Of a stretch of DNA of 64,000 bases, positions 1 to 10,714 are shown piece after piece. Location of the stretch: positions 638,687 to 702,686 of the forward strand of contig JADJGB010000010.1 in assembly GCA_016708305.1 (NCBI GenBank). The letters run 5' to 3'. The notes under the pieces are model-generated. The model was given only the letters and a program-made list of their open reading frames with translations, had not been told where the DNA came from and did no database searches. The position numbers and the translations under genes were made by a program. This stretch comes from Sphingobacteriales bacterium (lineage in GTDB: Bacteria; Bacteroidota; Bacteroidia; Chitinophagales; Chitinophagaceae). Every line of letters begins with the position of its first letter. The stretch's first letter is position 1.

Positions 1-455
1 GAAGTTCAGTTTGGTCACAAGATAAACCTGACAAGCGGCAAAAGCAGTTTGATATTGAGTTGTGAGGTATTGAAGGGCAATCCATCCGATAGCACACTGT
101 ATCAAAGCACCATCAATAAAATAGAGTGATTATCAAATCGTACCCGTGATAGCGTAACCGATGGTGGGTATGCCTCCAAAGACAATGCGGAATATGCGCA
201 AGGAAAAGGAATCGTAAATATTGTTTTCAATAAGATCGTAGGCAGCCTGAAAAATGTGGTGAGTTCCAAAAATATGGAGACCCGTTTGAAGAAATGGCGC
301 AGTGGAATAGAAGCGGTGATTTCAAATTTGAAAGAGGCTGCCGGTTATTCAGGTGCAACTGGAAGGGAGAAGCACATTTTAAGCAAAAGGTATTATGGAG
401 CGTGATCGCCTACAATATCCGGGTGATGACAGCCGCAGTGGTGGCTCAGCTATAA
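1..455 (+). pseudogene. DDE transposase, C-terminal fragment (copy A)
   Basis: This is the 3' third of the transposase carried complete in copy C. It covers the stretch with QFGHKINL, the acidic motif VTDGGYAS and the C-terminal helix ending TAAVVAQL. Compared with copy C it lacks two bases near 127 (ATAGAGTG instead of ATAGAGAGTG), one C near 147 and one A near 331, so it cannot be read through. The 5' part lies outside the window. The small indels are in the same style as elsewhere here and may partly be sequencing error. Confidence 0.8.
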
Positions 456-670
456 AAGGTATATCGGACGATAAGCTAAAAATGCGAAGATGCAAGGCGG
501 AGCTATGCGCTGAAAGTGCCGAAAATGCTGCCTTTGAGCCATTTCTACCTGAAAAAAATACTCAACGATGAAAGGGAGATCGTTATCGACTAAATGAAGA
601 CCGGAAAATAGAACGAATATTAATATATACTAATGCGTTTTAGAGATCGTTTACTTTATGGACAGACACT
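1..670 (+). mobile_element. IS copy A (3' part only), first of three tandem copies
   Basis: The window opens inside an insertion sequence. Its right end (TTATGGACAGACACT, about 656-670) is an imperfect inverted match to the left ends of the next two copies (AGTTTGTCTATAAAT at 677 and 2305). The transposase 3' end, the non-coding tail and the terminus match copies B and C almost base for base, apart from one- and two-base indels. Only AATTAG (671-676) separates it from copy B. The ISNCY/IS1182-like assignment comes from recalled family features, not a search. Confidence 0.85.
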
Positions 671-676
671 AATTAG

Positions 677-2298
677 AGTTTGTCTATAAATGATAAATTA
701 TTGACAGTCAGTATATTGTGGCATAATTATTGTGATTTGAGAGGGTATGAAAATGAATTTGTTCGAGCCGCTGCGTTTAAAGTTTGAGAAGCCTGATTGG
801 GCCAGAAACCCCGAGTTTGGGCTATTGGATACCGTGTTAGAGCGGCATCCGGAGTTGATCAAAATAGCAGAAGCAGATGTGCTTCGGGGTTGTTTGCAAA
901 GTGAATTTGGCCGTCAGGATATGCCCAGTGTAGAGCAGATTGTTCGTGCAGCGATCTATAAAGAGATGAAGGGGTTGGATTACGGGAGTTGGAATATGCT
1001 CAAAGCGACTCCGTATTTGTGAGCAGTTTGTAAAGCTTGATAACCGCCACCCGTTTAGCTTTCAGGTATTCCAGAAATATATTTCAAAGATAAGTGAAGA
1101 CAGCCTGCAACAGATATTGGTATCATTGAACAAGATAGCTATCAGCGAAGGATTGGAAGATATTAAACAGCTACGCCAGGGATAGCACCGTTGTTGAAAC
1201 AAACATACATTACCCCACTAATAACTCGTTGGTCTGGGACTGTATCAAAGAAAGCCACCGGCTGCTCTCACAGTTAGCAGAAGAAGTGAAAGATTTGGAT
1301 TACAGAGATTATACCAAAGATGCGAAAAGAACATTTTTCAAGATTAACATCACCAGGAATGGAGATAAGCGTATAGACCTGTTCAACAAGCAATTAATAA
1401 CATTCACAAAATGTATTAATCAGGTGGCTAACGCGGTAAAAAAAAAGCCATGTTATAGTATGAACGCCTTCTTCATAACAGGGGAATTGGAAAATCTGTT
1501 GCCGCTGATGGAAAAAGTGTATGATATTACCGGCGCAAACAGATCAATGGAGAGACGGTGTCCAATGATGAAAAAATATTTTCTATCTATGAGCAGCATA
1601 CTGACATTATAGTAAAAGGTCAAAGGGAAGTTCAGTTTGGTCACAAGATAAACCTGACAAGCGGCAAAAGCAGTTTGATATTGAGTTGTGAGGTATTGAA
1701 GGGCAATCCATCCGATAGCACACTGTATCAAAGCACCATCAATAAAATAGAGAGTGATTATCAAATCGTACCCCGTGATAGCGTAACCGATGGTGGGTAT
1801 GCCTCCAAAGACAATGCGGAATATGCGCAAGGAAAAGGAATCGTAAATATTGTTTTCAATAAGATCGTAGGCAGCCTGAAAAATGTAGTGAGTTCCAAAA
1901 ATATGGAGACCCGTTTGAAGAAATGGCGCAGTGGAATAGAAGCGGTGATTTCAAATTTGAAAAGAGGCTGCCGGTTATTCAGGTGCAACTGGAAGGGAGA
2001 AGCACATTTTAAGCAAAGGTATTATGGAGCGTGATCGCCTACAATATCCGGGTGATGACAGCCGCAGTGGTGGCTCAGCTATAAAAGGTATATCGGACGA
2101 TAAGCTAAAAATGCGAAGATGCAAGGCGGAGCTATGCGCTGAAAGTGCCGAAAATGCTGCCTTTGAGCCATTTCTACCTGAAAAAATACTCAACGATGAA
2201 AGGGAGATCGTTATCGACTAAATGAAGACCGGAAAATAGAACGAATATTAATATATACTAATGCGTTTTAGAGATCGTTTACTTTATGGACAGACACT
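677..2298 (+). mobile_element. IS copy B, complete, middle of the tandem array
   Basis: This copy of about 1622 bp runs from AGTTTGTCTATAAAT (677) to the inverted counterpart ending CAGACACT (2298). The termini pair imperfectly as AGTnTnTGTCnATAAA. The flanks are AATTAG on the left and AATTAG on the right (2299-2304), and TTAG recurs at every boundary of the array, as a short target duplication would. Copies B and C have a period of about 1628 bp and very high identity. Head-to-tail tandem copies of an IS are uncommon and can also arise from assembly. Confidence 0.88.
747..2084 (+). pseudogene. DDE transposase, frame-broken (copy B)
   Basis: Conceptual product about 445 residues, starting MKMNLFEPLRLKFEKPDW, an N-terminal region like the DUF772 domain of IS5/IS1182/ISNCY transposases, followed by an RNase H-like DDE core. 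As sequenced it breaks early: near 987 GATTACGGGAG lacks one base relative to copy C, giving a stop at 1020-1022. Further shifts lie near 1180 (an extra G), in the A-run near 1440 and near 1530. Together with copies A and C this shows that none of the three reads as an intact transposase. Whether the breaks are real or errors cannot be told from one sequence. Confidence 0.85.
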
Positions 2299-2304
2299 AA
2301 TTAG

Positions 2305-3929
2305 AGTTTGTCTATAAATGATAAATTATTGACAGTCAGTATATTGTGGCATAATTATTGTGATTTGAGAGGGTATGAAAATGAATTTGTTCGAGCCGCT
2401 GCGTTTAAAGTTTGAGAAGCCTGATTGGGCCAGAAACCCCGAGTTTGGGCTATTGGATACCGTGTTAGAGCGGCATCCGGAGTTGATCAAAATAGCAGAA
2501 GCAGATGTGCTAGGGGTTGTTTGCAAAGTGAATTTGGCCGTCAGGATATGCCCAGTGTAGAGCAGATTGTTCGCGCAGCGATCTATAAAGAGATGAAGGG
2601 GTTGGATTACAGGGAGTTGGAATATGCTCAAAGCGACTCCCGTATTTGTGAGCAGTTTGTAAAGCTTGATAACCGCCACCCGTTTAGCTTTCAGGTATTC
2701 CAGAAATATATTTCAAAGATAAGTGAAGACAGCCTGCAACAGATATTGGTATCATTGAACAAGATAGCTATCAGCGAAGGATTGGAAGATATTAAACAGC
2801 TACGCCAGGATAGCACTGTTGTTGAAACAAACATACATTACCCCACTAATAACTCGTTGGTCTGGGACTGTATCAAAGAAAGCCACCGGCTGCTCTCACA
2901 GTTAGCAGAAGAAGTGAAAGATTTGGATTACAGAGATTATACCAAAGATGCGAAAAGAACATTTTTCAAGATTAACATCACCAGGAATGGAGATAAGCGT
3001 ATAGACCTGTTCAACAAGCAATTAATAACATTCACAAAATGTATTAATCAGGTGGCTAACGCGGTAAAAAAAAAAGCCATGTTATAGTATGAACGCCTTC
3101 TTCATAACAGGGGAATTGGAAAATCTGTTGCCGCTGATGGAAAAAGTGTATGATATTACCTGGCGCAAACAGATCAATGGAGAGACGGTGTCCAATGATG
3201 AAAAAATATTTTCTATCTATGAGCAGCATACTGACATTATAGTAAAAGGTCAAAGGGAAGTTCAGTTTGGTCACAAGATAAACCTGACAAGCGGCAAAAG
3301 CAGTTTGATATTGAGTTGTGAGGTATTGAAGGGCAATCCATCCGATAGCACACTGTATCAAAGCACCATCAATAAAATAGAGAGTGATTATCAAATCGTA
3401 CCCCGTGATAGCGTAACCGATGGTGGGTATGCCTCCAAAGACAATGCGGAATATGCGCAAGGAAAAGGAATCGTAAATATTGTTTTCAATAAGATCGTAG
3501 GCAGCCTGAAAAATGTGGTGAGTTCCAAAAATATGGAGACCAGTTTGAAGAAATGGCGCAGTGGAATAGAAGCGGTGATTTCAAATTTGAAAAGAGGCTG
3601 CCGGTTATTCAGGTGCAACTGGAAGGGAGAAGCACATTTTAAGCAAAAGGTATTATGGAGCGTGATCGCCTACAATATCCGGGTGATGACAGCCGCAGTG
3701 GTGGCTCAGCTATAAAGGTATATCGGACTATAAGCTAAAAATGCGAAGATGCAAGGCGGAGCTATGCGCTGAAAGTGCCGAAAATGCTGCCTTTGAGCCA
3801 TTTTTACCTGAAAAAAATACTCACCGATGAAAGGGAGATCGTTATCGACTAAATGAAGACCGGAAAATAGAACGAATATTAATATATACTAATGCGTTTT
3901 AGAGATCGTTTACTTTATGGACAGACACT
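2305..3929 (+). mobile_element. IS copy C, complete, last of the tandem array
   Basis: About 1625 bp from AGTTTGTCTATAAAT (2305) to CAGACACT (3929). The right flank AATTAGATGG repeats the AATTAG found between the copies, so the junction with unique chromosome at about 3930-3935 fits a short target duplication. Beyond this point no IS sequence is seen and the GtrA-family gene begins 33 bases further on. Confidence 0.88.
2375..3715 (+). pseudogene. DDE transposase, nearly intact (copy C)
   Basis: The best-preserved copy, about 446 codons. From 2425 to 3087 and from 3089 to 3715 the frame is open. Breaks occur near 2510, where GTGCTAGGGG replaces GTGCTTCGGGG of copy B, and in a run of A residues at about 3065-3074. 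The order of motifs is an N-terminal DUF772-like helical region, LRQDSTVVETN with a likely first catalytic Asp, then VTDGGYAS and the C-terminal SGIEAVISNLKRGCR, where a catalytic Glu would lie. The second break, in a homopolymer, could be a sequencing error, so this copy may be active. Confidence 0.85.
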
Positions 3930-3967
3930 AATTAGATGGTATAAAAATTTTGCCTATTGGAATTCCA

Positions 3968-4492
3968 TTAATCCTCTTCCTCAACATAAATAGGCTCTGA
4001 GTCTTTTCTAAAACTGAAATACCGCTGGGCCAGATAGCTGAAAACTACAATAATAGCCGTAGTGCCGAGAATGGCATAAGTGGGATAAATATGCAGCCAT
4101 TCTACCGCTATTTTATCAAGCAAAATATAATTCAGCAATAAATTAAACAGCGATACTGCAAAATATCTGAAAAGTTGCACATGACCTTTAATTTTGCTGT
4201 CGTCAAAGACTACATACTTCATCAAAAAAAAACCGATAAACAAAGACACAAAAAATGAAACAAACAGCGCAGCATTGTGCGACTTTAAAGCATAAAAGCC
4301 CAGATCCAGATCCTGCCTTTGAAGAAGGAAACGATAAGTGATATAATAGGCTGCTAACCCTGCGACCGTATTACCGGCACCTGAAACAGCGTACCGAAAG
4401 GTTTGGAGCGGCAGGAATTTTTTAAAAAAGGGATAAAAAAAATCAATAAAGGGCAGTAAAAAATCCCGGATATTATAAAAATGCTGTCTCAT
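3968..4492 (-). CDS. GtrA-family small membrane protein
   Basis: About 174 residues with four hydrophobic segments and the GtrA/DPMS-like layout: RYAVSGAGNTVAGLAAYYITY opens the first helix, LFVSFFVSLFIGFFLMKYVVF the second, FRYFAVSLFNLLLNYILL the third and ILGTTAIIVVFSYLAQRYFSF the last. The tail is basic, then acidic (EEED). GtrA-like proteins are thought to help move lipid-linked sugars across the inner membrane or to partner glycosyltransferases; nothing nearby identifies a substrate. An upstream in-frame start at 4540 would add a poorly hydrophobic leader, so I chose the ATG at 4492. It is divergent from argS. Confidence 0.85.
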   Translation of the reverse strand: MRQHFYNIRDFLLPFIDFFYPFFKKFLPLQTFRYAVSGAGNTVAGLAAYYITYRFLLQRQDLDLGFYALKSHNAALFVSFFVSLFIGFFLMKYVVFDDSKIKGHVQLFRYFAVSLFNLLLNYILLDKIAVEWLHIYPTYAILGTTAIIVVFSYLAQRYFSFRKDSEPIYVEEED

Positions 4493-4657
4493 TCCACAAC
4501 GAAGATATTTTAAATCAAATGAATAAAAACAGTAATCCAAAATTTTAACAAAGAAATCCCTGTCAAATATTTTATTGACCGATTAACACAAGATACTTCC
4601 TGCCAATATACACGTAGCCAAAGGGTAATAACTCCATACCTAACCCCCCAAAACCCT

Positions 4658-4665
4658 TAAATTTG
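4658..4665 (+). promoter_or_regulatory. Candidate -7 box (TAAATTTG) for argS
   Basis: TAAATTTG matches the Bacteroidota -7 consensus TAnnTTTG and lies 17 bases before the argS ATG. I see no clear TTG element at the expected -33 spacing, so this is a single-box match in AT-rich DNA. Confidence 0.35.
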
Positions 4666-4682
4666 CAGCTAAACTTTATAAA

Positions 4683-6455
4683 ATGAGCATTGTATCAATA
4701 CTCAAACCCATAATCGCAAACACTTTAGAGCAATTATATAACCAAAAGTTTGATGAAAAATCAATTGCCATCAATATAACCAAACCCGAATTTGAGGGAG
4801 ACTACACTTTGGTTTTGTTTTCTTTTGTGAAGAATTTGAAAAAGAAACCGGAAGACCTGGGCAATGAAATTGGCAATAAATTGGTAGCCGAAAATCTGCA
4901 CCTGATTACTTCTTTCAATGTTATTAAAGGATTTTTGAATCTTACAATCTCAGAATCCTTCTGGAAAAACTTCCTTTATTCCGATTATAATGAAAAATTA
5001 CCCAAAAAGCAGCCTGTAACCCAAAAGGTGATGGTGGAATATGCATCACCCAATACCAATAAACCTTTGCATCTGGGGCACCTGAGGAATATTTTTTTAG
5101 GATGGTCTATAGCTGAAATTTTAAAATCGCAGGGAGCAGAAGTGCAAAAAACCTCCATTGCCAACGACAGGGGAATTCATATTTGCAAATCGATGGTTGC
5201 CTGGCAGCAGTTTGCCAACGGAGCAACACCAGAAAGTACCGGGATTAAGGGAGATCATCTTGTGGGTGATTATTATGTGATGTTTGGAGAACAGCATAAG
5301 GCCGAAGTGAAACAACTGATGGAGGAAGGAATGAGTAAAGAGGAGGCAGAAAAAAATTCTCCCTACATGAAGGCGGCTCAACAGATGCTGGTTGATTGGG
5401 AGCAGGGCAAACCTGAAGTAGTCAATCTGTGGAGGCAAATGAACGGCTGGGTATATGACGGCTTTAGTGAAACCTATACAAGAATCGGTGCCGATTTTTA
5501 TAAAACATATTTTGAAAGCGAAATTTACCTTTTAGGGAAAGAATTTGTGCAGGAAGGCTTGGACAAAGGCGTGTTTTACAGAAATGAAGATGGAAGCGTA
5601 TGGATTGATCTTACTTCCGAAGGGTTGGATGAAAAATTAGTATTGCGCAAAGATGGCACTTCGGTATATATTACCCAGGATCTTGGATTAGCTGATGAAA
5701 AATATAAAGACTTCCCCTACAATCAAAGCATTTATGTGATAGCAGATGAGCAAAACTATCACATGAAGGTGCTGAAACTGATTTTACAAAAGCTTGGAAA
5801 GCCTTATTCAGATGGAATTTATCACCTGAGCTACGGTATGGTAGAACTTCCGAGCGGCAGAATGAAAACCAGAGAAGGTACTGTGGTAGATGCTGATGAC
5901 ATTTTGGACGAACTGGTAAAAGTGGCTACTTCCAAAACCGAAGAGTTGGGCAAGGTGAAAGATTTTAATGAAGCAGAACTGAAAGAATTATACAATACAC
6001 TGGCTCTGGGCGCTTTAAAATTTTACCTTCTTAGAGTTGACCCTAAAAAACGAATGATTTTCAATCCTGAAGAAAGTATTGATTTTCATGGCTTTACGGG
6101 ACCTTTTGTGCAATATACCCATGCCCGAATCAAATCAATTTTGCGGAATGAAACGATAAACGAAAAACATATAGGAAATGCCCCACTTCTGCCTTTGGAA
6201 AAGGAACTTTTAGTGCTGCTGGAACAATACGACACCACCATTCAACAGGCGGCAGAGGAGCATAATCCTTCACTACTGGCTATTTACGTATTCAACGCTT
6301 CAAAGGTTTTCAACAGTTTTTATGCGGCTCATTCTGTTCGAAACGCCGAAACTGAAGAAAAGAAGGAGCTAAGACTTAAAATCGCTTCCCTGTCAGCCAA
6401 TACCATCAAATCGGCAATGGGTTTGCTGGGCATTAAGGTGCCTGAAAGAATGTAA
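4683..6455 (+). CDS. argS: Arginyl-tRNA synthetase
   Basis: A 590-residue class I aminoacyl-tRNA synthetase that charges tRNA-Arg. The N-terminal additional domain fills about residues 1-105. The HIGH signature is HLGH at 130-133, after VEYASPNTNKPL. The Rossmann catalytic core continues to a KMSKS-equivalent GRMKTREG near 394, and the C-terminal helical DALR anticodon-binding domain ends with GLLGIKVPERM. Length and motif order are normal and the frame is intact, which contrasts with many neighbours. It is monocistronic, divergent from the GtrA-like gene and convergent with rnz. Confidence 0.97.
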   Translation: MSIVSILKPIIANTLEQLYNQKFDEKSIAINITKPEFEGDYTLVLFSFVKNLKKKPEDLGNEIGNKLVAENLHLITSFNVIKGFLNLTISESFWKNFLYSDYNEKLPKKQPVTQKVMVEYASPNTNKPLHLGHLRNIFLGWSIAEILKSQGAEVQKTSIANDRGIHICKSMVAWQQFANGATPESTGIKGDHLVGDYYVMFGEQHKAEVKQLMEEGMSKEEAEKNSPYMKAAQQMLVDWEQGKPEVVNLWRQMNGWVYDGFSETYTRIGADFYKTYFESEIYLLGKEFVQEGLDKGVFYRNEDGSVWIDLTSEGLDEKLVLRKDGTSVYITQDLGLADEKYKDFPYNQSIYVIADEQNYHMKVLKLILQKLGKPYSDGIYHLSYGMVELPSGRMKTREGTVVDADDILDELVKVATSKTEELGKVKDFNEAELKELYNTLALGALKFYLLRVDPKKRMIFNPEESIDFHGFTGPFVQYTHARIKSILRNETINEKHIGNAPLLPLEKELLVLLEQYDTTIQQAAEEHNPSLLAIYVFNASKVFNSFYAAHSVRNAETEEKKELRLKIASLSANTIKSAMGLLGIKVPERM

Positions 6456-6503
6456 AGGTATTTTTGATTTATGATTTATGATTTCAGATTGGCAAATTTA
6501 CAA

Positions 6504-6647
6504 ATTGCTGATTATTGATTTCTTACAGCCTATTGCATAAAGCTGCCTGCCGTAGCCGATAGCCGTAGCTTATTTGATGTTCAAGGTTTAAAGTTTAAGG
6601 ATTCGGATTAGCAGATTGCCGATTATCGATTTCTTACAGCCTATTGC
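6504..6647. repeat. Imperfect 33-bp direct repeat between argS and rnz
   Basis: Two copies of a unit starting ATTGC(T/C)GATTAT and ending TTACAGCCTATTGC lie at 6504-6536 and 6615-6647, with two mismatches. Simpler echoes (GATTTATGATTT, CAGATT) fill the rest of this 257-base gap between two converging genes. There is no ORF and no IS terminus. Confidence 0.7.
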
Positions 6648-6712
6648 CAATTGCTTACTGCCATTTGAGATTTCAGATTTATGATTTAGGATTTTGGTTT
6701 TATCTTCTTTTT

Positions 6713-7615
6713 TTAAATGAGGTAAGTTACGCCCTCTAAAGCTAATTGGGTTTGAGGAAAAACCTCCTGTGTTTCACTCAGAAATTCATCAAGAGAGTCA
6801 TATTTACTGCTAAAATGTCCGATTAGCAATTTCTTAACACCTGCATTTTCGGCTATTCGGCCCGCCTGTCGGGTAGTGGAATGAAAACGCATAAATGCCC
6901 TGTCAGCCAGATTATCAAGATAGGTGGTTTCATGGTAGATCATATCAGCTCCTTCAATGTGCTTTATAATTGTTTCATTGTAGCGCCCGTCTGCACAGAA
7001 AGCATATTTTTTGCTGGGCCCGGCTGAGGTTGTCAATTCTTCATTTGGTATTATGAGTCCGTTCTCATCTTTATAATCGGCTCCCTTCTGCAGATGATGG
7101 TAAAAAGAATAAGGAACATTATGAAACGAAGTTTTTTGTATATCTATTTTCCTAAGATTCTTTTTCTCTTTAAAAACAAAACCATAGCACGCTATCCTGT
7201 GATCGGTTGCGAAGCTGCGGATTTCAATATTATCAACCGTAGTGATGTAGCCACCACTATTCACCGGCAGAAATTCAAGTTCATAAGGTAATACGGTATC
7301 TGCAACTTTGAATTGCAGGTCAATGATCGTTTTCAAAATTTCAGGGCCTACAATCGTCAGTTTCTGTGTTCTGTTAAGCAGTGCAAATGAGTTCAGAAGC
7401 CCGATGAGACCAAAATAATGATCGCCATGCAGGTGCGAAATAAAAATATGGGAGATGCGGCTTCGTCTTATTTTATAATTAATCATTTGTATCTGAGTGC
7501 CTTCGCCACGGTCCACTAAGAATTTTCCACCGGAAGTGGTAATCACCTGACTGGTCGGATGACGCCCAAAAGCAGGCACTGCCGAATTATTTCCTAAAAC
7601 GGTTACGCCAAACAT
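6713..7615 (-). CDS. rnz: Ribonuclease Z (tRNA 3' endonuclease)
   Basis: A 300-residue metallo-beta-lactamase-fold enzyme that removes 3' trailers from tRNA precursors. The start MFGVTVLGNNSAVPAFGRHP is typical of short-form tRNase Z. The zinc motif HLHGDH occupies residues 61-66, and further ligands are likely in FATDHR, FCADGRY, MIYHETTYLD and the C-terminal LLIGHFSSKY. The frame is complete. The STAS-domain gene lies 49 bases upstream on the same strand, so the two may be cotranscribed. Confidence 0.95.
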   Translation of the reverse strand: MFGVTVLGNNSAVPAFGRHPTSQVITTSGGKFLVDRGEGTQIQMINYKIRRSRISHIFISHLHGDHYFGLIGLLNSFALLNRTQKLTIVGPEILKTIIDLQFKVADTVLPYELEFLPVNSGGYITTVDNIEIRSFATDHRIACYGFVFKEKKNLRKIDIQKTSFHNVPYSFYHHLQKGADYKDENGLIIPNEELTTSAGPSKKYAFCADGRYNETIIKHIEGADMIYHETTYLDNLADRAFMRFHSTTRQAGRIAENAGVKKLLIGHFSSKYDSLDEFLSETQEVFPQTQLALEGVTYLI

Positions 7616-7664
7616 AAATGATTCGCCTCCATAACGCTTACAATAATTACTTAGTTATTAAATT

Positions 7665-8066
7665 TTAACCCTCCTCCTCTCCTTCTCCTGTTTCTTCTTC
7701 ATCCATAAACTCTCTTTCGATTTCTTCCATCTGCACAATATCCCATGCCTCACTTTCGGTAGGTGTTACATTAAACAACTCTAACAGTTCCTCATTGTTC
7801 AAAAACGCTTCCACATTTTTTTGCAGACAGCAAACCACAAAGGAGGCATTATTTTCATAAAACGCCTGTTGAATCTGCAATAGTTCCTCGACTGCTTTCG
7901 CTTCAATATTTTCAATATTACTTAAATTCAATACCAGATTTCTAACCTCATTTTTCAGATATTGGTTTAAAACGACCTTTATACCATCTGTCATTGTTGC
8001 AGTCAATGCTGTTTCTATGGGTGTAATTACATGAAATTTTTCTTTGGTATCAATTTTGACTTCCAT
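7665..8066 (-). CDS. STAS-domain protein (anti-sigma factor antagonist-like)
   Basis: 133 residues. Residues 1-100 have a STAS pattern: beta strands in FHVITPIETALTA, then LVLNLSNIENIEAKAVEELLQIQQAF, where the usual phosphorylatable Ser after the D/N-S segment is replaced by an NIEAKA stretch, then ASFVVCCL. The last 25 residues are very acidic (EEETGEGEEEG). Without the canonical serine it may be an adaptor rather than a classic SpoIIAA phosphoswitch. It precedes rnz and is divergent from clpC. Confidence 0.75.
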   Translation of the reverse strand: MEVKIDTKEKFHVITPIETALTATMTDGIKVVLNQYLKNEVRNLVLNLSNIENIEAKAVEELLQIQQAFYENNASFVVCCLQKNVEAFLNNEELLELFNVTPTESEAWDIVQMEEIEREFMDEEETGEGEEEG

Positions 8067-8120
8067 ATATATACTTATTTGTAAACAGGTGTTAAAAAAT
8101 AATAATAAACCTGTGCCAAA

Positions 8121-8128
8121 TATATTTG
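8121..8128 (+). promoter_or_regulatory. Candidate -7 box (TATATTTG) for clpC
   Basis: TATATTTG fits TAnnTTTG and lies 35 bases upstream of the clpC ATG in the 97-base divergent gap. No good TTG at -33 is visible. Confidence 0.4.
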
Positions 8129-8163
8129 TTAATATTGTAAATAATATATTTTATCTTTAAAAT

Positions 8164-10696
8164 ATGGATAATAATTTTTCATCACAGGTAAAAGAAATCA
8201 TTTCTTACAGTAGAGAAGAGGCGTTGAGATTGGGCAATGATTTTATTGGCACAGAGCATTTACTGCTTGGACTGATAAGAGAAGGTGATAACACTGCCAT
8301 AAAGATTTTGAAGAGTTTTAACGTTGATATTTTCGAATTAAGAAAAGAAATCGAAATGGCCATAAAGGATAAAACCGGAAAAATATAGCCAACATAAATA
8401 GTTTGCCTCTAACAAAACAGGCAGAAAAAGTGATTCGGATTACTGTTTTGGAGGCCAAATCTTTGAAAAGTAATATGGTAGAAACTGAACATTTAATGCT
8501 ATCAATTTTGAAAAATAAAGAAAATATTGCCACTCAGATTTTGAATCAGTTTGACGTAGATTATGATATGTTTCGTCAGGAATTAGGCATCATACAATCC
8601 AATGAGCCTCGTGCCGAATTTGGTGAAGAAGGCGATGATGATTTTGACGATGAAAAAAAATATTCGCAGCAATCCAAGAGTACGGGTGCAAAACCTGGCG
8701 TTAAAAGCAAAACTCCTGTTCTGGACAATTTTGGCAGAGATGTAACAAAATTAGCCGAAAGCGGCAACCTTGACCCCATCGTGGGGCGTGAAAAGGAAAT
8801 CGAAAGAGTATCTCAGATTCTCAGCCGTCGTAAAAAGAACAACCCTATCCTTATAGGCGAGCCGGGTGTGGGTAAAACAGCCATTGTGGAAGGACTGGCA
8901 TTGCGCATAGTACAAAGAAAGGTAAGCAGGGTCTTGTTTGACAAACGGGTTATTTCCTTAGATCTGGCATCGCTGGTGGCAGGCACCAAATATCGTGGCC
9001 AATTTGAGGAAAGAATGAAGGCCATCATGAATGAACTTGAAAAAACAGAGATGTCATTCTGTTCATAGATGAAATGCATACTATTGTGGGTGCAGGAGGC
9101 GCAAGTGGTTCCCTTGATGCAAGTAATATTTTTAAGCCGGCTTTATCAAGAGGTGAGTTGCAGTGTATTGGCGCATCTACTCTTGATGAATACCGAATGC
9201 ACATTGAAAAAGACGGCGCTTTGGACAGGCGCTTTCAGAAAGTGATGGTGGACCCGCCAAGTGTGGTAGAAACCATTATGATTTTAAATAACATCAAATC
9301 CAAATACGAAGATTTTCACAGTGTTACTTACACCGATGATGCAATAACTGCCTGTGTAAAACTCAGCGACCGTTATATAACAGACAGATTATTGCCGGAT
9401 AAGGCGATTGATGTGATGGACGAAGTGGGTGCCAGAATACATCTGAAAAACATCAATGTTCCTGATAACATAGTGGAACTTGAAAAGAAGATAGAGGAAG
9501 TTAAAAACGAAAAAAACAAAGTAGTTAAAAGCCAGAAATTTGAAGAAGCAGCTTCTTTGAGAGATAAGGAAAAAAGATTAGCAGAAGAGCTTGAAAAGGC
9601 AAAGGCAGACTGGGAAGAAGAAAGCAAACACAAGCGGTTTCCTATTGACGAGGAAGCCATTGCAGAAGTAATCAATATAATGACCGGCATTCCGGTAAGA
9701 AAAATGGTGGAGGGCGAAACAGAGAAGCTTCGTAAGATGTCGGAAGATATGAAGGGTATGGTTGTAGGACAAGATGAAGCCATTTTAAAGGTAGTAAAAG
9801 CTATACAACGCAATCGTGTAGGGCTAAAAGATCCTAAGAAACCAATTGGCTCGTTTATCTTCCTGGGGCCTACAGGTGTGGGCAAAACCGAGTTGGCAAG
9901 ATCGTTGGCAAGATATCTTTTTGATGCCGAAGATGCATTGATCAGAATAGACATGAGTGAATACATGGAAAAATTTACCGTTAGCCGTCTGATAGGCGCA
10001 CCTCCCGGATATGTAGGTTATGAAGAAGGCGGTCAGCTCACAGAAAAAGTACGTCGTAAACCATACAGCGTTATCCTTTTAGACGAAATTGAAAAAGCAC
10101 ATCCTGATATTTATAATATTTTGTTACAAGTATTGGATGATGGTCAGTTGACTGACGGATTAGGCCGAAAAGTGGATTTTAAAAACGCAATCATTATTAT
10201 GACCTCCAATATCGGAGTGCGTCAGTTAAAAGATTTCGGTTCAGGCGTTGGATTTACAACTTCGGCCAAAATGGAAAACGCAGAAGAAGAAAATAAAGCT
10301 GTAATAGAAAAAGCATTAAAACGCACTTTCTCTCCCGAATTCCTCAATAGGATTGATGATGTGGTAATCTTCAACAGCCTGAGCAAGGAAAATATCTTCA
10401 GTATTATTGAAATTTCTATGAAGCAGGTGCTAAAGCGTATTCAGGCGATTGGTTACGGACTGGAACTTACCGAAGAGGCAAAAGGCTTTCTTGCAGACAA
10501 AGGTTACGACCAACAATTTGGCGTAAGGCCATTGCACCGCGCCATACAGAAATATCTTGAAGACCCGATGGCAGAAGAGATTTTGAACATGAATGTGAAA
10601 CCCGGAGATATAATGGTAGTGGATTATGATAAAGAAAACGATAAACTTTTCTTTACTGTGAAACTACAGGAAATAAAAGCAAGGGAAGAAAAATAA
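8164..10696 (+). CDS. clpC: ClpC-type AAA+ unfoldase (ATP-dependent Clp protease subunit), two frameshifts
   Basis: Conceptual length about 844 residues. Order: double Clp N domain (SREEALRLGNDFIGTEHLLL, then VETEHLMLSIL), a D1 AAA+ module with Walker A GEPGVGKTA and FIDEMHTIVGAGG, an M/UVR-like coiled coil (QKFEEAASLRDKEKRL), a D2 module with GPTGVGKTE and LLDEIEKAHPD, and a D2 small domain. The frame breaks twice. Near 8384 two extra bases (ATATAGCC) end the first 74 codons where GKIANINSLPLTKQ should continue. Near 9045 one A is missing from an A-run before AGAGATGTCATT. Both are indels in an important gene and are probably sequencing errors. ClpC feeds unfolded substrates to ClpP. Confidence 0.93.
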
Positions 10697-10714
10697 TTTA
10701 ATCATAAATTTTAG

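Noticed and set aside
1453..1988. Minus-strand frames in the IS array, repeated at 3056-3618
   Set aside because: Antisense to the transposase and repeated only because the IS is repeated.
6456..6712. Possible CRISPR-like array from recurring GATTTATGATTT and TTACAGCC
   Set aside because: Only two imperfect 33-bp units with unequal surroundings, no regular spacers and no cas genes in the window.
9373..9966. 197-codon minus-strand frame inside clpC
   Set aside because: Antisense shadow of the D2 AAA+ module; serine-rich composition arises from the complement of clpC codons.
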